A stretch of 64,000 nucleotides of DNA from Terebella lapidaria (lineage: Eukaryota > Annelida > Polychaeta > Terebellida > Terebellidae). The notes under the pieces are model-generated. The model was not told where the DNA came from and ran no database searches. It saw only the letters and a program-made list of their open reading frames with translations. A program made the position numbers and the translations under genes. Positions 1 through 10,491 of this stretch are shown piece after piece. The stretch is taken from contig OX424562.1 in NCBI GenBank assembly GCA_949152475.1, forward strand, positions 24,242,209 through 24,306,208, read 5' to 3'. How positions within the stretch are numbered: position 1 is the first letter of the stretch; every line of letters begins with the position of its first letter.

Positions 1-183
1 CGTTTGAACCATTCACATTGACAGATATAGTGAGATCTCACTCTGGTTTTATGTTATCTGATATCACCAGGCCTTCCAGGATTGTAAACTTGTAGTTGTT
101 TTCGCAGAATCACACCGTTAAAATTCATTCATGATAGATTGTAGCATCGTACATGTTTAATTTTTTTTCCATCTAATTTTCAG
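1..183 (+). other. Intron-like lead-in to zinc-finger cassette A
   Basis: No coding signal is seen. The last 30 bases form a T-rich pyrimidine tract ending in CAG at 181-183, a good 3' splice site for the exon that follows. The common 5' exons of the presumed gene must lie to the left of this window. Confidence 0.6.
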
Positions 184-444
184 AATTTTCCATACAGTTG
201 TTCAGTCTGCCACAAAGGAGTGTCGAGTCGGGCAAGTCTTCGAAGACATGAAAACGCACATAAAGGCATATTTCCACATAACTGTTCATTTTGTGAAAAA
301 GGATTCCTCTCAACGGATGGATTGCGAGGTCATCTTTATCTACACACTGGACACAAAGCATACTCGTGTAATTCGTGTGGTGAACGCTTCAGATACGAAC
401 AGAGCCTGAGATATCACAGATCAAAGTGTGCAGGAAATTCTTGA
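184..444 (+). CDS. Zinc-finger cassette A: terminal exon with three C2H2/C2HC fingers
   Basis: The exon opens in phase 0 directly after CAG and encodes 86 residues before its own stop, with no natural start codon, so it must be spliced to an upstream exon. Finger 1 uses C6, C9, H22, H26; finger 2 C34, C37, H50, H54; finger 3 C62, C65, H78 and C82, a C2HC finger. The linker between fingers 2 and 3 is TGEKP-like (TGHKAY); that between 1 and 2 is not. Predicted base-contact residues (-1, 2, 3, 6) are S,A,S,R / S,D,G,G / Y,Q,S,Y. Such fingers normally bind DNA in the nucleus. With cassette B it forms the most divergent pair of the array. The partner domain, often BTB in genes of this layout, is not in the window, so gene identity is unknown. 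Confidence 0.85.
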   Translation, partial: NFPYSCSVCHKGVSSRASLRRHENAHKGIFPHNCSFCEKGFLSTDGLRGHLYLHTGHKAYSCNSCGERFRYEQSLRYHRSKCAGNS

Positions 445-657
445 TAGAGATAGATCGCACACTTCAGTTGTATGTTGTTTCTTGTTGTCGATAAAATTCT
501 ACTTTTGCATTTATATTGGTGCCAGTTATGGTTGAATATCACGTTTGTTTGTCACGGGAGTAACTATATCAAAGCCAGGTTATGTGAAAGAAGCTGCACA
601 TAATCCTCATTGATTTATACATTCATTTCCATACTCTCCATATTTCCGAACTCGATG

Positions 658-663
658 AATAAA
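658..663 (+). other. Poly(A) signal for cassette A
   Basis: An AATAAA hexamer lies 214 bases after the cassette A stop and before the next splice acceptor, as expected if the cassette is a last exon. Confidence 0.5.
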
Positions 664-819
664 CTGGATCGGCATGAATGAGATCTGTCGACGTCATTCG
701 GATCATAACTGTATTCTGAGGTCTAATTCAGCAAGAAAGTGTAATCCTGTTATGATTTGATTTACAATTTTTGTTTTGAAATTTAACAAATGAAAAAAAA
801 ATGTACACATTGTTTTCAG

Positions 820-1071
820 ACTGGCCCTCACGAGTGTACCACGTGTCACAAGGTTTTCCAGTGGAGTTCATCGTTGAAGCGCCACCTTAAAACACACAGT
901 GGTATTTATCAATACAGGTGTGAACAGTGCGATAGAGGCTTCTATACGGCCGAGGATTTGCGAGGACATATGTATATTCACACAGGAATACGCCAATACC
1001 GCTGTTCCGTTTGCGGCCGAGACTTTCGTTACAAACGACAAATGGATGAACATAAATGTTCAACATTTTAA
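820..1071 (+). CDS. Zinc-finger cassette B: terminal exon with three fingers
   Basis: A TTGTTTTCAG acceptor ends at 819 and the exon opens in phase 0 for 83 codons plus stop. Fingers 1 and 2 are standard C2H2 (first pair C6/C9). Finger 3 reads C-X2-C-X12-H-X1-C, so its final ligand spacing is short and its zinc binding is less certain than in the other cassettes. Predicted contact residues are W,S,S,R / T,E,D,G / Y,R,Q,E. It keeps the Y at -1 of finger 3 and the G at position 6 of finger 2 that all members share. An in-frame ATG at 790 lies upstream, but within the splice tract, so I take the exon start instead. Confidence 0.83.
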   Translation, partial: TGPHECTTCHKVFQWSSSLKRHLKTHSGIYQYRCEQCDRGFYTAEDLRGHMYIHTGIRQYRCSVCGRDFRYKRQMDEHKCSTF

Positions 1072-1204
1072 CCAGTTTGATGGTTGGTGTTGGATATCAG
1101 TATCGAATGTTGTTTGTAGACCAAATGGTTAGATATACGTTCTATGTTTAAGTTGTAAAATCCATGCTGTTGCACCAACAAATGTTTTTACCAATATTAA
1201 TGTG

Positions 1205-1210
1205 AATAAA
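1205..1210 (+). other. Poly(A) signal for cassette B
   Basis: AATAAA lies 134 bases past the cassette B stop, a normal distance for a last exon. Confidence 0.55.
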
Positions 1211-2015
1211 GTCTAGGAAATTGAGGTGGACGTTCAGTAAAAACATCTGTACTTCAGTCGAATATGCTATTTGAATAACGAGGGTAAGCGTTCACTGAAT
1301 AGTATTCGTGTCCGAACTGTGGATTACTGTTACTTTTGGTCTAACTTCATCAATTTTGGTCTCACAGAGTGATGGCCAATGGCTCTGAGCTCTCATCTGC
1401 GGCATACGACGATTGAATATGTGAAATTATGCGTCTATTCTGTAAGATGTTTGCTGAATGTCAACATTTATCGATATTTCACGATATTTGACGATGCATA
1501 AACGTTTTGATTTTGACAATGGGAAGCATAACTTTGTTGGTATAAAAAAGTTGACCAAACACCTCATATACGGAGCCACACTGGCATCAATATCAGATAT
1601 ACTTTGCAAAGTAAACTGAGCAATCGAGGCATTTCCATATCAGGTCAAGTACGCAGATATGTTCCAACCTGTTACCAGCACGACAATGAGATTTGCGTTC
1701 ATGCCATACACATAAACTTCAATCAACGTCTTGGAGTGACAAACACGTAATGTACATCGGTTTATACAGCAAATAGTGTTGTGTTTTATTTTGTGTTGGC
1801 GATATAGAAGCTGAAAGCGAGCAATCAATGTAGATCCAATCTACTTGCCATGCATGTACATGTAAATAAAAATAAACATAATGATATGTATCGAATGACC
1901 TGATAATACTAGTACCGCATGATTTTGATACAAATGCATGTTACCATCACTTATCGAATCAGATAAAACCAAATGTTATAATTGGCTTTGTGTTTTTTTT
2001 TTATTTGTATTGCAG
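1211..2015 (+). other. Spacer between cassettes B and C
   Basis: No conserved reading frame, repeat or element end is seen. A long T-run and TTGCAG close it at 2015, forming the acceptor of cassette C. Confidence 0.5.
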
Positions 2016-2282
2016 GTATACGACACTGCTCAACGATACGAGTGCCACCTATGTAACAAAACTTTCTCACAATATGGGAATCTACGGCAGCACCTCAACC
2101 TGCACGAAGGACGATTTCGCCATTATTGCACGTATTGTAATAAGGGCTTCATGACACCCTCTGCCCTGAAGGGACATCTTGGTATACATACAGGCAGACG
2201 GGATTTCAAGTGTACGAGATGTGGAAAAACATACTGTTACAAAATTCACCTGAAACAACATATGCTGAAGTGTAAAGATTGA
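2016..2282 (+). CDS. Zinc-finger cassette C: terminal exon with three fingers
   Basis: After TATTGCAG the exon opens in phase 0 and runs 88 codons plus stop. Fingers: C10, C13, H26, H30; C38, C41, H54, H58; C66, C69, H82, C86. Contact residues are Q,G,N,Q / T,S,A,G / Y,I,H,Q. The frame stays open upstream through the splice tract to an ATG at 1938, but that part (poly-F/L from a pyrimidine tract) is intron read-through, not protein. It is nearly identical to cassette D, from which it differs mainly in finger 3 and the first linker, so C and D are a tandem duplicate pair about 1.1 kb apart. Confidence 0.88.
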   Translation, partial: VYDTAQRYECHLCNKTFSQYGNLRQHLNLHEGRFRHYCTYCNKGFMTPSALKGHLGIHTGRRDFKCTRCGKTYCYKIHLKQHMLKCKD

Positions 2283-2390
2283 CGGCGAGTACTGTGTTGA
2301 TTGTGTTCTAATGATATACTGGACATGAAAATACCTGTCAAGTGTGATTCACATAATTCAAGACTGATACAGTTTGTCTCATCTTGGACT

Positions 2391-2396
2391 AATAAA
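2391..2396 (+). other. Poly(A) signal for cassette C
   Basis: AATAAA lies 109 bases after the cassette C stop. Confidence 0.55.
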
Positions 2397-3136
2397 AACT
2401 TTACGTCAATGCAAGCTTTTATATGAATTACAGTAAAGGCCGGCCGGAAGTGCTGCACAATGTAGAAATGAAATAGCTATTGAATAGTTATCGCATGCGC
2501 AGGTTTTGTATTCATGGCAGCAAAAAAATCGTATTAGTATGCAGGCCCTGTTCACATTACACCAAATCTTCAGCAGGTCGCTCATTGAGAATCATTATTA
2601 CTTCTACAGATATGAATTTCCATTGATCTGAACCAATACCACTAGATTTCGATGGTGGCTAACTTGAAATGAAAAATAAATCAGATTTGACCTGACATCG
2701 AGCCCAGGATTGAAGTATCTGCACGGAAGAATGCACTGTATACATGCCATTTCATTTCGCCCGATGTTCAGGAGAATGTGCCACCATATGGGTGAATGTA
2801 AGGGTGATCTCGAGATTGGGTGTGCTGATTTATTCCATAATATTTGTCCAACATGTCTGTTCTGGACGAGTTATCGAATGAATGAGTGTCTGATTAGCGT
2901 TTCGTGTATGATTATATGATAACTGTCAAAAGTATCAAAAATGGATTTTGACTCCAATTGAGTTTAGGCAAATGTGAGGTTGGCACAGGTTAAATTGCCG
3001 AAATTCGGTGGATATGAATGAGAGTTTCTGACATTTTAAGACAATCGTCACATTAGCCCGCTTTGACCAGCACTGTGTGACTTGTACATAAGTAGTGTGT
3101 TTTCACTGGTATCTTGTTGACATTTCTTCATTGCAG
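2397..3136 (+). other. Spacer between cassettes C and D
   Basis: No gene is seen. A stretch near 2870-2900 (ATGAATGAGTGTCTGATTAG) resembles one near 5050 (ATGAATGAATGCCAATTTTT), which suggests that flanks were copied together with the cassettes. TTGCAG at 3131-3136 is the acceptor of D. Confidence 0.4.
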
Positions 3137-3403
3137 GTGTACAAGACGGCTCAACGATACGAGTGCCACCTATGTAACAAAACTTTCTCACAATATGGAA
3201 ACCTACGCCAGCATATCAACCTGCATGGAGGATTATTTCGCCATTATTGTACATACTGCAATAAGGGTTTCATGACACCATCTGCTCTGAAAGGACATCT
3301 TGCTATACATACCGGTAGACGGGATTTCAAGTGTACGCGATGTGGAACAACTTATTCGTACAAAAATCACCTGAAGCGACACATGCTGAGCTGTAAAGAT
3401 TGA
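3137..3403 (+). CDS. Zinc-finger cassette D: terminal exon with three fingers
   Basis: Phase 0 opening after TTGCAG, 88 codons plus stop, exactly the length of cassette C. All twelve zinc ligands are at the same places as in C (C10/C13/H26/H30, C38/C41/H54/H58, C66/C69/H82/C86). Contact residues are Q,G,N,Q / T,S,A,G / Y,N,H,R, so only finger 3 differs from C at predicted base contacts (positions 2 and 6). The near identity at DNA level points to a fairly young tandem duplication or to gene conversion. It is expected to be an alternative last exon giving a slightly different DNA specificity. Confidence 0.88.
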   Translation: MYKTAQRYECHLCNKTFSQYGNLRQHINLHGGLFRHYCTYCNKGFMTPSALKGHLAIHTGRRDFKCTRCGTTYSYKNHLKRHMLSCKD

Positions 3404-3534
3404 CTTTCAAATGACTTACTGAAGAGGATTGCATTATTGTACATGTAATATAATATTGATGGGCAAATGCAATTGTGAGCGAATATGCACAAATGTTTGG
3501 ATATATGCGCACGCACATATGTGCGGGAAGTCCG

Positions 3535-3540
3535 AATAAA
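3535..3540 (+). other. Poly(A) signal for cassette D
   Basis: AATAAA lies 132 bases after the cassette D stop. Confidence 0.5.
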
Positions 3541-3560
3541 GTCCTTGTAGAATTCCAACA

Positions 3561-3640
3561 TGAATATCTAGGACAGCATATCAAGCTGCATTGGACTATT
3601 TCGTCATTATTACACATACTGCAGTTCACAATGATAAAGC
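3561..3640 (+). pseudogene. Relic of a C/D-type zinc-finger cassette
   Basis: The stretch matches the end of finger 1 and start of finger 2 of cassettes C/D at DNA level: it encodes LGQHIKLH (compare LRQHINLH), then, in another frame, a match to the FRHYCTYC region. There is no open frame through both parts and no finger 3. It is a dead cassette fragment just downstream of D, evidence that the array has also lost members. Confidence 0.5.
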
Positions 3641-5696
3641 TTCTCCTGACAGCATCATTTTTTTCGAATCGGACTTGAATAATCAGACTTGTTTTCATGC
3701 CACAGTTTTTTTGTCCACATTTTCCAATGACACTGGATCACAGGTATTGCTGTTGCTATTCATAACTTTCGTATTGATGTCGGTCAAAACCTGTGCTGTA
3801 ACACTGTGACCTTGGAGCAGCTGTTGGAGATACACTAGTGTATAATGACAGATAAGTAGTTTGGAATGTATATGCATGCAAAAATCCTCAAATGTGTGTT
3901 GTGTTGTGTTGTGTTGTCCTTCATGAGAAAATATATATTTTCGAGATGGCCAAGTGGGGGCGAGAGGGGCGAGTATTTTGGACAATTTACATGAGGTGAA
4001 CTATGGCAACATCGTTCTTTCTTGATCAACATTTTCGCGTCGATCTTGTAATCTCCTGTAAAACATGAAGCAGTTAGGAGGAAAAATCACCTGTTGTATA
4101 TGGGTCAAATTGTCAAACCAGCTGAAAAAACTTTGACCAATTGTCAACTTCAGTACGTGTGATAACTGGTAGAAATTTCAAAGCAATCAGAAAACAGGGA
4201 CATACTAAATGTGCAGAATGTATATATTATCGGGGGTTGCCTTCGTTGTTGGTTGTTAATTTAATCAATTATCACGGTTTGCCAGCTCGGTTGTTTTAGA
4301 TGAATCTTTGATGGATGTAGTCGCGATAAATCCAAATTACAGTCCAATAGTCTATTGAAATGATAGTAATCAGTCCGGTAAGTACATGTATTAGTCCAGT
4401 ACAGTTCCTGATGTGAAGATACAATCGGAGGCAATACAGGCATAAATTTAACACATTGTTTCAGGGTCCCTAAAAATGGACGATGTTACATGTCCAGACC
4501 CATATTCCAACTGCCCTTTGTCTCCACTCAAAATCTGTGTCTAGTGACGTGGATGGAAAATTTAACCAACAAGAATCTGGCACAACCTAAGGGTGGTAAT
4601 GACTGGCCAATGATTTGGCTCTGTTCCTAACGAGACTTATGGGAAGGGGTGTACACTTGAAAAAAAAGAAAATAAGGCGTTGGAATGTGTTGCCATTGAA
4701 ACAGGGTATCAAGGAAATTTAGTATTTTAAATCATGGTTTGATACTCAATGCAATTAATGAAATACTGACATGAATTAGTTATTTAATATTTAACCCAAG
4801 AAATAAATGAACTGATAATGGCTTAATACATGATAACAAATACGATGACAACTGACAACACAAATGTAAATTGTAGCAATGTGTAATCTGTTATAATATA
4901 TACAAGTAAAAATGTGTTATGTATATCTCTGACGCTAAGTACATCTCTTGGATCGAGTCTTTGAGGCCCTTTAGATGTTCTGTGAGATTATGTTGCTACA
5001 TAATGCATACAGTGCACGAAATTGACTGCCTCTTTACAAATCGGCGTATGAATGAATGCCAATTTTTTGTTCAGATTTCAGGTAGAAACGAACGTATGGG
5101 AAATTTCTCTGTTTTGTCTAAGTTGTTTTGAAATAAAAGCTATGCTGCTTCATAGATAGTGAAATCAAGATCTTGTGAGAATTGGTAGATGGAAGCTGTA
5201 GTAAAGTCAGTCTTGTGTGAATATAATTAGATTTATCAAAAATCCAAATATATGAGTATTTCTAAATTGGGAGCCCCAAAATTGTGTATTGGAACAGTAC
5301 TAATTACTAACATCTATTTTTTTCATATCTTGTACTTGTATCCCAGTACTTGAAAGGAAATGGGGCACTTTTTGTGTGAATTACATCATAACTAAAATCC
5401 ATAGATGGGCAGTATGCCTGAATGCCTAGATCGAAGATTGTGTGCTGTAATGTACAACAATTTACACTGGGCACAGATTTTCTTCTTTCGTTCAACCTAG
5501 AATGCTATGTGCTAATGTGTTGACATTTTATGGCAATTCATAACTATTTACCAATAAAAGTGCAGCCTCCTTTTAATTGTGAGGAATGGCAGCTGTTGAA
5601 AAAGCAACAATAATTACGATAAAAATCACACCAAAAATTACCAGATGACCAGAAATATGTACCCACTATTTTTAGTAATTTTTTTCTCTCTTGCAG
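3641..5696 (+). other. Spacer between cassettes D and E
   Basis: No gene is recognised in 2 kb. A short GTGTT tandem repeat lies at about 3894-3917. Short ORFs here have no recognisable family. The last 50 bases are T-rich and end in CTTGCAG, the acceptor of cassette E. Confidence 0.5.
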
Positions 5697-5969
5697 AGGA
5701 CCTACAGTGCCCCATTCGTGTGCAGTTTGTGCTCCAAGTCGTTTTCCCACCAGGGCAATCTGCGACAGCATATGAACCTACACAACGGGATATTCAAACA
5801 TTACTGTGAATATTGTAACAAAGGATTCAAGTCGCCATCAGCTCTGAAGGGTCATACAGCTTCCCATACTGGAAACAGGGAGTTTCATTGTGAAGCCTGT
5901 GGTAAATCCTATGGCTACAAAAATCACCTTAAGGACCATTTGAAAAAATGTACAATGCAAAAATATTGA
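5697..5969 (+). CDS. Zinc-finger cassette E: terminal exon with three fingers
   Basis: Opens in phase 0 after CTCTTGCAG and encodes 90 residues plus stop. The finger 1 Cys pair is C9/C12, and finger 3 ends as C2HC (HLKKC). Contact residues are H,G,N,Q / S,S,A,G / Y,N,H,D. Together with F, G and H it forms a third subfamily marked by the APFVCSLC start and the NGIFKHYC linker. It is almost identical to cassette F 4.5 kb downstream. I see no AATAAA within 300 bases of the stop, so its 3' end is unclear. Confidence 0.87.
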   Translation, partial: RTYSAPFVCSLCSKSFSHQGNLRQHMNLHNGIFKHYCEYCNKGFKSPSALKGHTASHTGNREFHCEACGKSYGYKNHLKDHLKKCTMQKY

Positions 5970-6351
5970 TATTCTGTTGTGATCATGTATTTCTTATCAT
6001 GCGAGATTGTTTGGCGTTGGAAAAGGTCATTGATTTTGAAACGATTTTATGCATGTATGTATAGAGACAATTGACACATGATGAACAAATCTTACACCTC
6101 GAGAAACGGTATCTAGATGAATATTAGATTGACGACAGGTGTGTGATATGATTTTTTTCCAGCAGCCACTGTGGCTGAAGCATCTCGGTTTGATTTTGCC
6201 ACATACAGAAATGTTCGGCAACAGTATATATTTATCATGATATGGTATAGTAGCCGAGCGAACCATGAATTTGAGAATAAGCACCACTTATCAACAACAA
6301 TCTTATCGTCTTTCAACACATTGACAAAGTCATGCACGGTAAATTCAAACA

Positions 6352-6532
6352 CCTTTTATTTGGATGGTAATAAGGTGGGCTGTGCCGCTAGCACCTCCGG
6401 GATAACCTACAAAAGATCGTCTCCCTGATGTGTGTTCAGTGTACACAGCAGAACTGAAAGCTATATTATTAGCACTGTCCCTTATCCGCCGGTCTGGAGA
6501 ACTGGGCAATGTTATCGGCTGATATTCTCTAT
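6352..6532 (+). mobile_element. LINE fragment, RNase H region (RNase H-bearing I-like group)
   Basis: The stretch matches the RNase H part of the fuller LINE at 45.1-46.7 kb: it keeps the DGNKVGCAA block, then the YTAELKA block with the catalytic E and the following helix. Both ends are lost and the frame is broken. No TTC tail is present, so this is a remnant, not a recent insertion. Confidence 0.7.
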
Positions 6533-6594
6533 TCATGATGACCACTGACTTCGTGTAATTATCATTTCGACTAGACACTTCTACGGTGTACAGT

Positions 6595-6737
6595 CTTCCC
6601 GAATTAACAGGAAACACAAAAAAACAACATTTTCATCAAAGGCTTGACAAGAAAGTTTCTTGACAATTTTCTTCAGATGAGAATTCTACTGTTGTAGCCA
6701 AAGTCTGTTGGTCTATGGACAGAAGGAGTTGAGGCAG
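6595..6737 (+). repeat. Direct repeat, left copy (about 140 bp)
   Basis: The sequence starting CCCGAATTAACAGG recurs at 8396-8537 in the same orientation with roughly 80 percent identity by eye. The 1.66 kb between the two copies holds three dispersed copies of a 25-base motif (near 6930, 7296 and 7729) and no gene. The pair could be the ends of an unrecognised element or a segmental copy. Confidence 0.55.
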
Positions 6738-7448
6738 ATTTCACGGGAATAGTGACAAAGTTGTCCCAATGTGGGCAAATTTTAACGTTTGTCAGACCAT
6801 GAGTTTGTTGGAGAATGTGGAAGTACAGGTCTTGTAGCACAACTTCTGAAAGTTTTGGAGCTTAATCTTATTTCTGGGATAGCTTTTGAGTATCGCAAAC
6901 ATGTGATGCCTAAATACCATCTGGACAATTTCAGGAAAGGACATATTGTTTAACATTGTTCATATAACCATATAACATTTTTTTTTGCAAACAAAAGACA
7001 TTTTGGCTTGTTTTTCACACTGTATAGTTAATTTAGTCAACATAAAAATATAAAACAAAAAAACCGGTATTTGTTGTAACTTGGCAAACTTACATAAACT
7101 CTATTCATAGTACAATCTTCTAACTACCAAATTTCTTGAAAAACAAGCTAATTTATTCTTTGTGTGTCTTCTAAATATAACAGTCATGTTGCCTGTCAGG
7201 AAGTACATGATTTCTAAGCCAACTAGACACCAACTCCTGCCTTTCTAGCATCATATGACATGAAACTAACAATAGTTTGGATATGCTCAAGTATGTTCAG
7301 GAAAGGACATACTGTTTAACAATTGTTATTAATAATAAAAGGTATTTTTTTTTTTACAAGTTTTCAACTGAACTTTCCAGTCAGCTCAATATCTTCTTGA
7401 AGCAGTCAACACCTATACAATGGCAAAACATTCTGAGAAAAACAAACA

Positions 7449-7570
7449 CTTAGACTAATTTCATGAACTAATTCACAATACATGCGAATTATCAACTACA
7501 AATTTCAATGCTTAGACTAATTTCATGAACTAATATCACAATACATGCGGATTATCAACTACAAATATCA
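7449..7570 (+). repeat. 62-bp unit in tandem, two copies
   Basis: Two adjacent copies start with CTTAGACTAATTTCATGAAC and both end near TTATCAACTACAAAT; they differ at a few bases. It is a simple local duplication inside the gene-free stretch between the 140-bp direct repeats. Confidence 0.75.
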
Positions 7571-8395
7571 TCGATTACCACAACACTAGTCTTCTGGTTT
7601 TGGCACAGCCATTGTACATTGATCTCTGAGCTATCTCTGGGACAATAAACATACTTTACAAGGAACATATTCATCAAAACTCACCCAGTTGCATCGAAGT
7701 AGCGAATAGTTCCAAGAAACCCAAGACGTTCAGGTAAGGACAAACTGTTTAACTGATAACCCATTCGAACTCGATTATCTTCCACTACAAAGAAAACAGA
7801 TTCACTATAATTTATCTAACTGCTCTGCTCTAAACTACAGGTAGATGCCCTTCTGTACAAAAGTTCAGGCAGGTCTATCTTGCAGAGGATGTCCCCTGGT
7901 GTTTGTATGGACTCATCAACAGTGGCTGGCCACGCATACACGCCTTTCTGAAGTAGACCTGAGAAATCACACTGTGAACTCAGTGTCAGCATTTAGATGC
8001 ACAGTTATCTGAAACTGATTTATTCGAATGACATCAAAGCAGTAGCCTACATTAAAGAACACAATGGATTGTGTATATGTGTAAATAAATGTTCAGCAAA
8101 ACTATAATTATGTACTACCTTGGCAAGGTACACCACTTTCTGGCCTCGTTGTGCTGATAGCACCACAACAACAAAGTCTCCAATGTCATAACTGAAACAT
8201 AAACTGATAAAACAGCAGTACCTGCTGGAATCTGATATCCAGTATCATCCGTCAACTGTTCCCGGTTCATCGATGTGTTGATGTGACCATCAGCACGATC
8301 AGCATTAGATGAACCGTTACTGAACTTGCAGTAGAAGCCATGGTTAATTGACATGTATATACATGCTGTTGAGCGAGCTGTGTATTATCATCATG

Positions 8396-8537
8396 CTTCC
8401 CGAATTAACAGGTTCCACAAAAACAATATTCTCATCAAGGACTTGACTAGGAAGTTTCTCGTCAACTTTGTTCAGATGAGGATTCTACGGTTGTAGCCAA
8501 GGTCTTGAGTTGATCTATGGACGGAATGACTTGAGGA
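8396..8537 (+). repeat. Direct repeat, right copy (about 140 bp)
   Basis: Partner of the copy at 6595-6737, same orientation. Confidence 0.55.
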
Positions 8538-10218
8538 CCTTTTATTTTTGATCCATAAGTAAGTCTTTGATGCAGACATTAACACGAAGTAAACATCATA
8601 ATGATATTGCTTGATGAATCTGACGTGTTCAGGCATGACGGTGTGAAGTGATATGGGTAATTAATTGAGGTATTTTCTTCTTTTTTGACAAAAGGTGACT
8701 CATTACAGCAAACTGCTGGTCGCCTTCCATACATCATCTCTGCCATATGGGTGACTGAGGTATTAATTTTTGATATTCTTTGGCTTATTTTTTTTTTCTC
8801 ATGAGGTGGGCCGTCACAAACTGCTTGTCGAATCCATACATCACCTTTGTTTGGTGTGGGTTAGAGACATGTGCCCTTCATGATCTGTACTAGGCTGAGG
8901 CGTGGGTTGGATCTGGGACGGCTTTGATTTACCTGAGAGTTCATGGAGTAAAACGAGATGATATACAGATTTGAATATATCAAATGCTGTTTGAACATGG
9001 ACGGACTTCGGTCTTATGTTAAGTCCAGAAGTGAATTGTTCTTGTTTTTGCGACACAATTTGAAAATTATTAGACAAGGAAATATATTTCTGATTGTCTG
9101 CTCAAGCTGAGTCCTTATCAAATTCAAGTTGAGTTGCGTTCCCTATTTGCTTCCCTTTCTGGTTATAGTTGATATTTGGTCACAAAATTCCATGAAAATT
9201 TTATAACAAACCTCGAAGGTAAAATGTGAAACAGGTGCCAACGATGGACGACAGCGCCAATGAATAATGGGACCATAGATCTTTAATGTATAATTGAATT
9301 TCTTTAATTTGCGTTAATTATTTTTAAAGATGCGTCATATTGTGTCTCTCGACAAGACTGCTCGATGCTATCTGCACACATGTTGTCTTTTTTTTGTCGT
9401 GTACGACCATGGGTTGCCTGGACGTTGCCAACTTTGCCAACTCCCGGTCAAGAAGTTCCAGTTCTTCGCGGTAAAGTGCACACTTCAGTCTGCAGCGCCT
9501 CCATCTTCTTCCTTCTAGACTGTTTTGAAACACTAACCACACTGCTACCAAAATGTTAGGTGCTCAATGTTTGTTAAGTTATCGTCTACTACTGGGATAC
9601 TTCACGTTGCTGTGGATCGCTTTTTACCTTGAATTAAACTGTCAAGTCCTTTTAGGTTCATGGACATATATAAACGATAACAAAGTTAGCAGAAACCACT
9701 GCACCCTGTACATGCAGTCTGAAGCGACCATTGACGTGAAAAAATCCCACATCCAGTCACCAAATAATAAACAATGTGTAAACATGAGATGGTTGATGAC
9801 AGATGCTAGAGCCTTACCTTTTAATAGTACACAAATCTTGACGGGCCTATTTATTGTAGACACTCTTTTTTATTCAGACTGCTATATGATACTATATTAA
9901 TGCAAAAATGTCGAGTTGAATGAAGAGCGAGTCTCTCTGTGTCCTACTTCGTTAAGAAATTTGCATGATACAAACTCTTTGGATGATGTGCCCTCATAGT
10001 TGCATGATACAAACTCTTTGGATGATGTGTCTCCATATAAACTGGGTTTGCGAGCAGTATATGACATTCTGCAAATTTTTATCAACCAGAGATCAGTTAG
10101 AATCCTAGAGATTTTGAGGAAAGGTGTCTTTTTGTAACGCGACAATGATTATGATCAAAGTACCACCGGGTTACCAGAATTTCGCAACCAGTATTTTAAG
10201 TATGTTTTTCTCTTGCAG
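8538..10218 (+). other. Spacer upstream of cassette F
   Basis: No recognised gene. A 42-bp tandem copy containing GCATGATACAAACTCTTTGG lies at about 9961-10032. ORFs of 60 to 115 codons at 9.3-9.9 kb match no family I know. The end is pyrimidine-rich and closes with TCTTGCAG. Confidence 0.5.
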
Positions 10219-10491
10219 GAGACGTCCAGAGCTCCATTCGTGTGCAGTTTGTGCTCCAAATCGTTTTCCCTCCTGGGCAATCTACGACAGCATATGAACC
10301 TACACAACGGAATATTCAAACATTACTGTGAATATTGTAACAAGGGATTCAAGTCGCCATCGGCTTTGAAGGGACATACAGCTTCCCATACTGGAAACAG
10401 GGAGTTTCATTGTGAAGCCTGTGGTAAATCGTACGGCTACAAAAATAACCTAAAGGAACACTTGAAGAAATGTACTAAACAAAAATATTGA
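10219..10491 (+). CDS. Zinc-finger cassette F: terminal exon with three fingers
   Basis: Opens in phase 0 after TCTCTTGCAG; 90 residues plus stop, same length as cassette E. Fingers 1 to 3 keep all zinc ligands, with a C2HC third finger. Contact residues are L,G,N,Q / S,S,A,G / Y,N,N,E. Finger 2 and both linkers are identical to E; the differences cluster at position -1 of finger 1 and positions 3 and 6 of finger 3, i.e. at predicted DNA contacts. An AATAAA occurs only about 330 bases downstream (near 10825). Confidence 0.87.
   Translation, partial: ETSRAPFVCSLCSKSFSLLGNLRQHMNLHNGIFKHYCEYCNKGFKSPSALKGHTASHTGNREFHCEACGKSYGYKNNLKEHLKKCTKQKY

Noticed and set aside
790-819. In-frame ATG upstream of cassette B as a translation start
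   Set aside because: It lies in the pyrimidine tract of the splice acceptor, and the sister cassettes all start at the acceptor in phase 0.
1938-2015. N-terminal extension of cassette C from an ATG at 1938
   Set aside because: The extension is a Phe/Leu string encoded by the T-rich splice tract; cassette D has no conserved counterpart.
9324-9900. Overlapping ORFs on both strands between cassettes E and F
   Set aside because: No family pattern, no splice sites, composition like the spacer.
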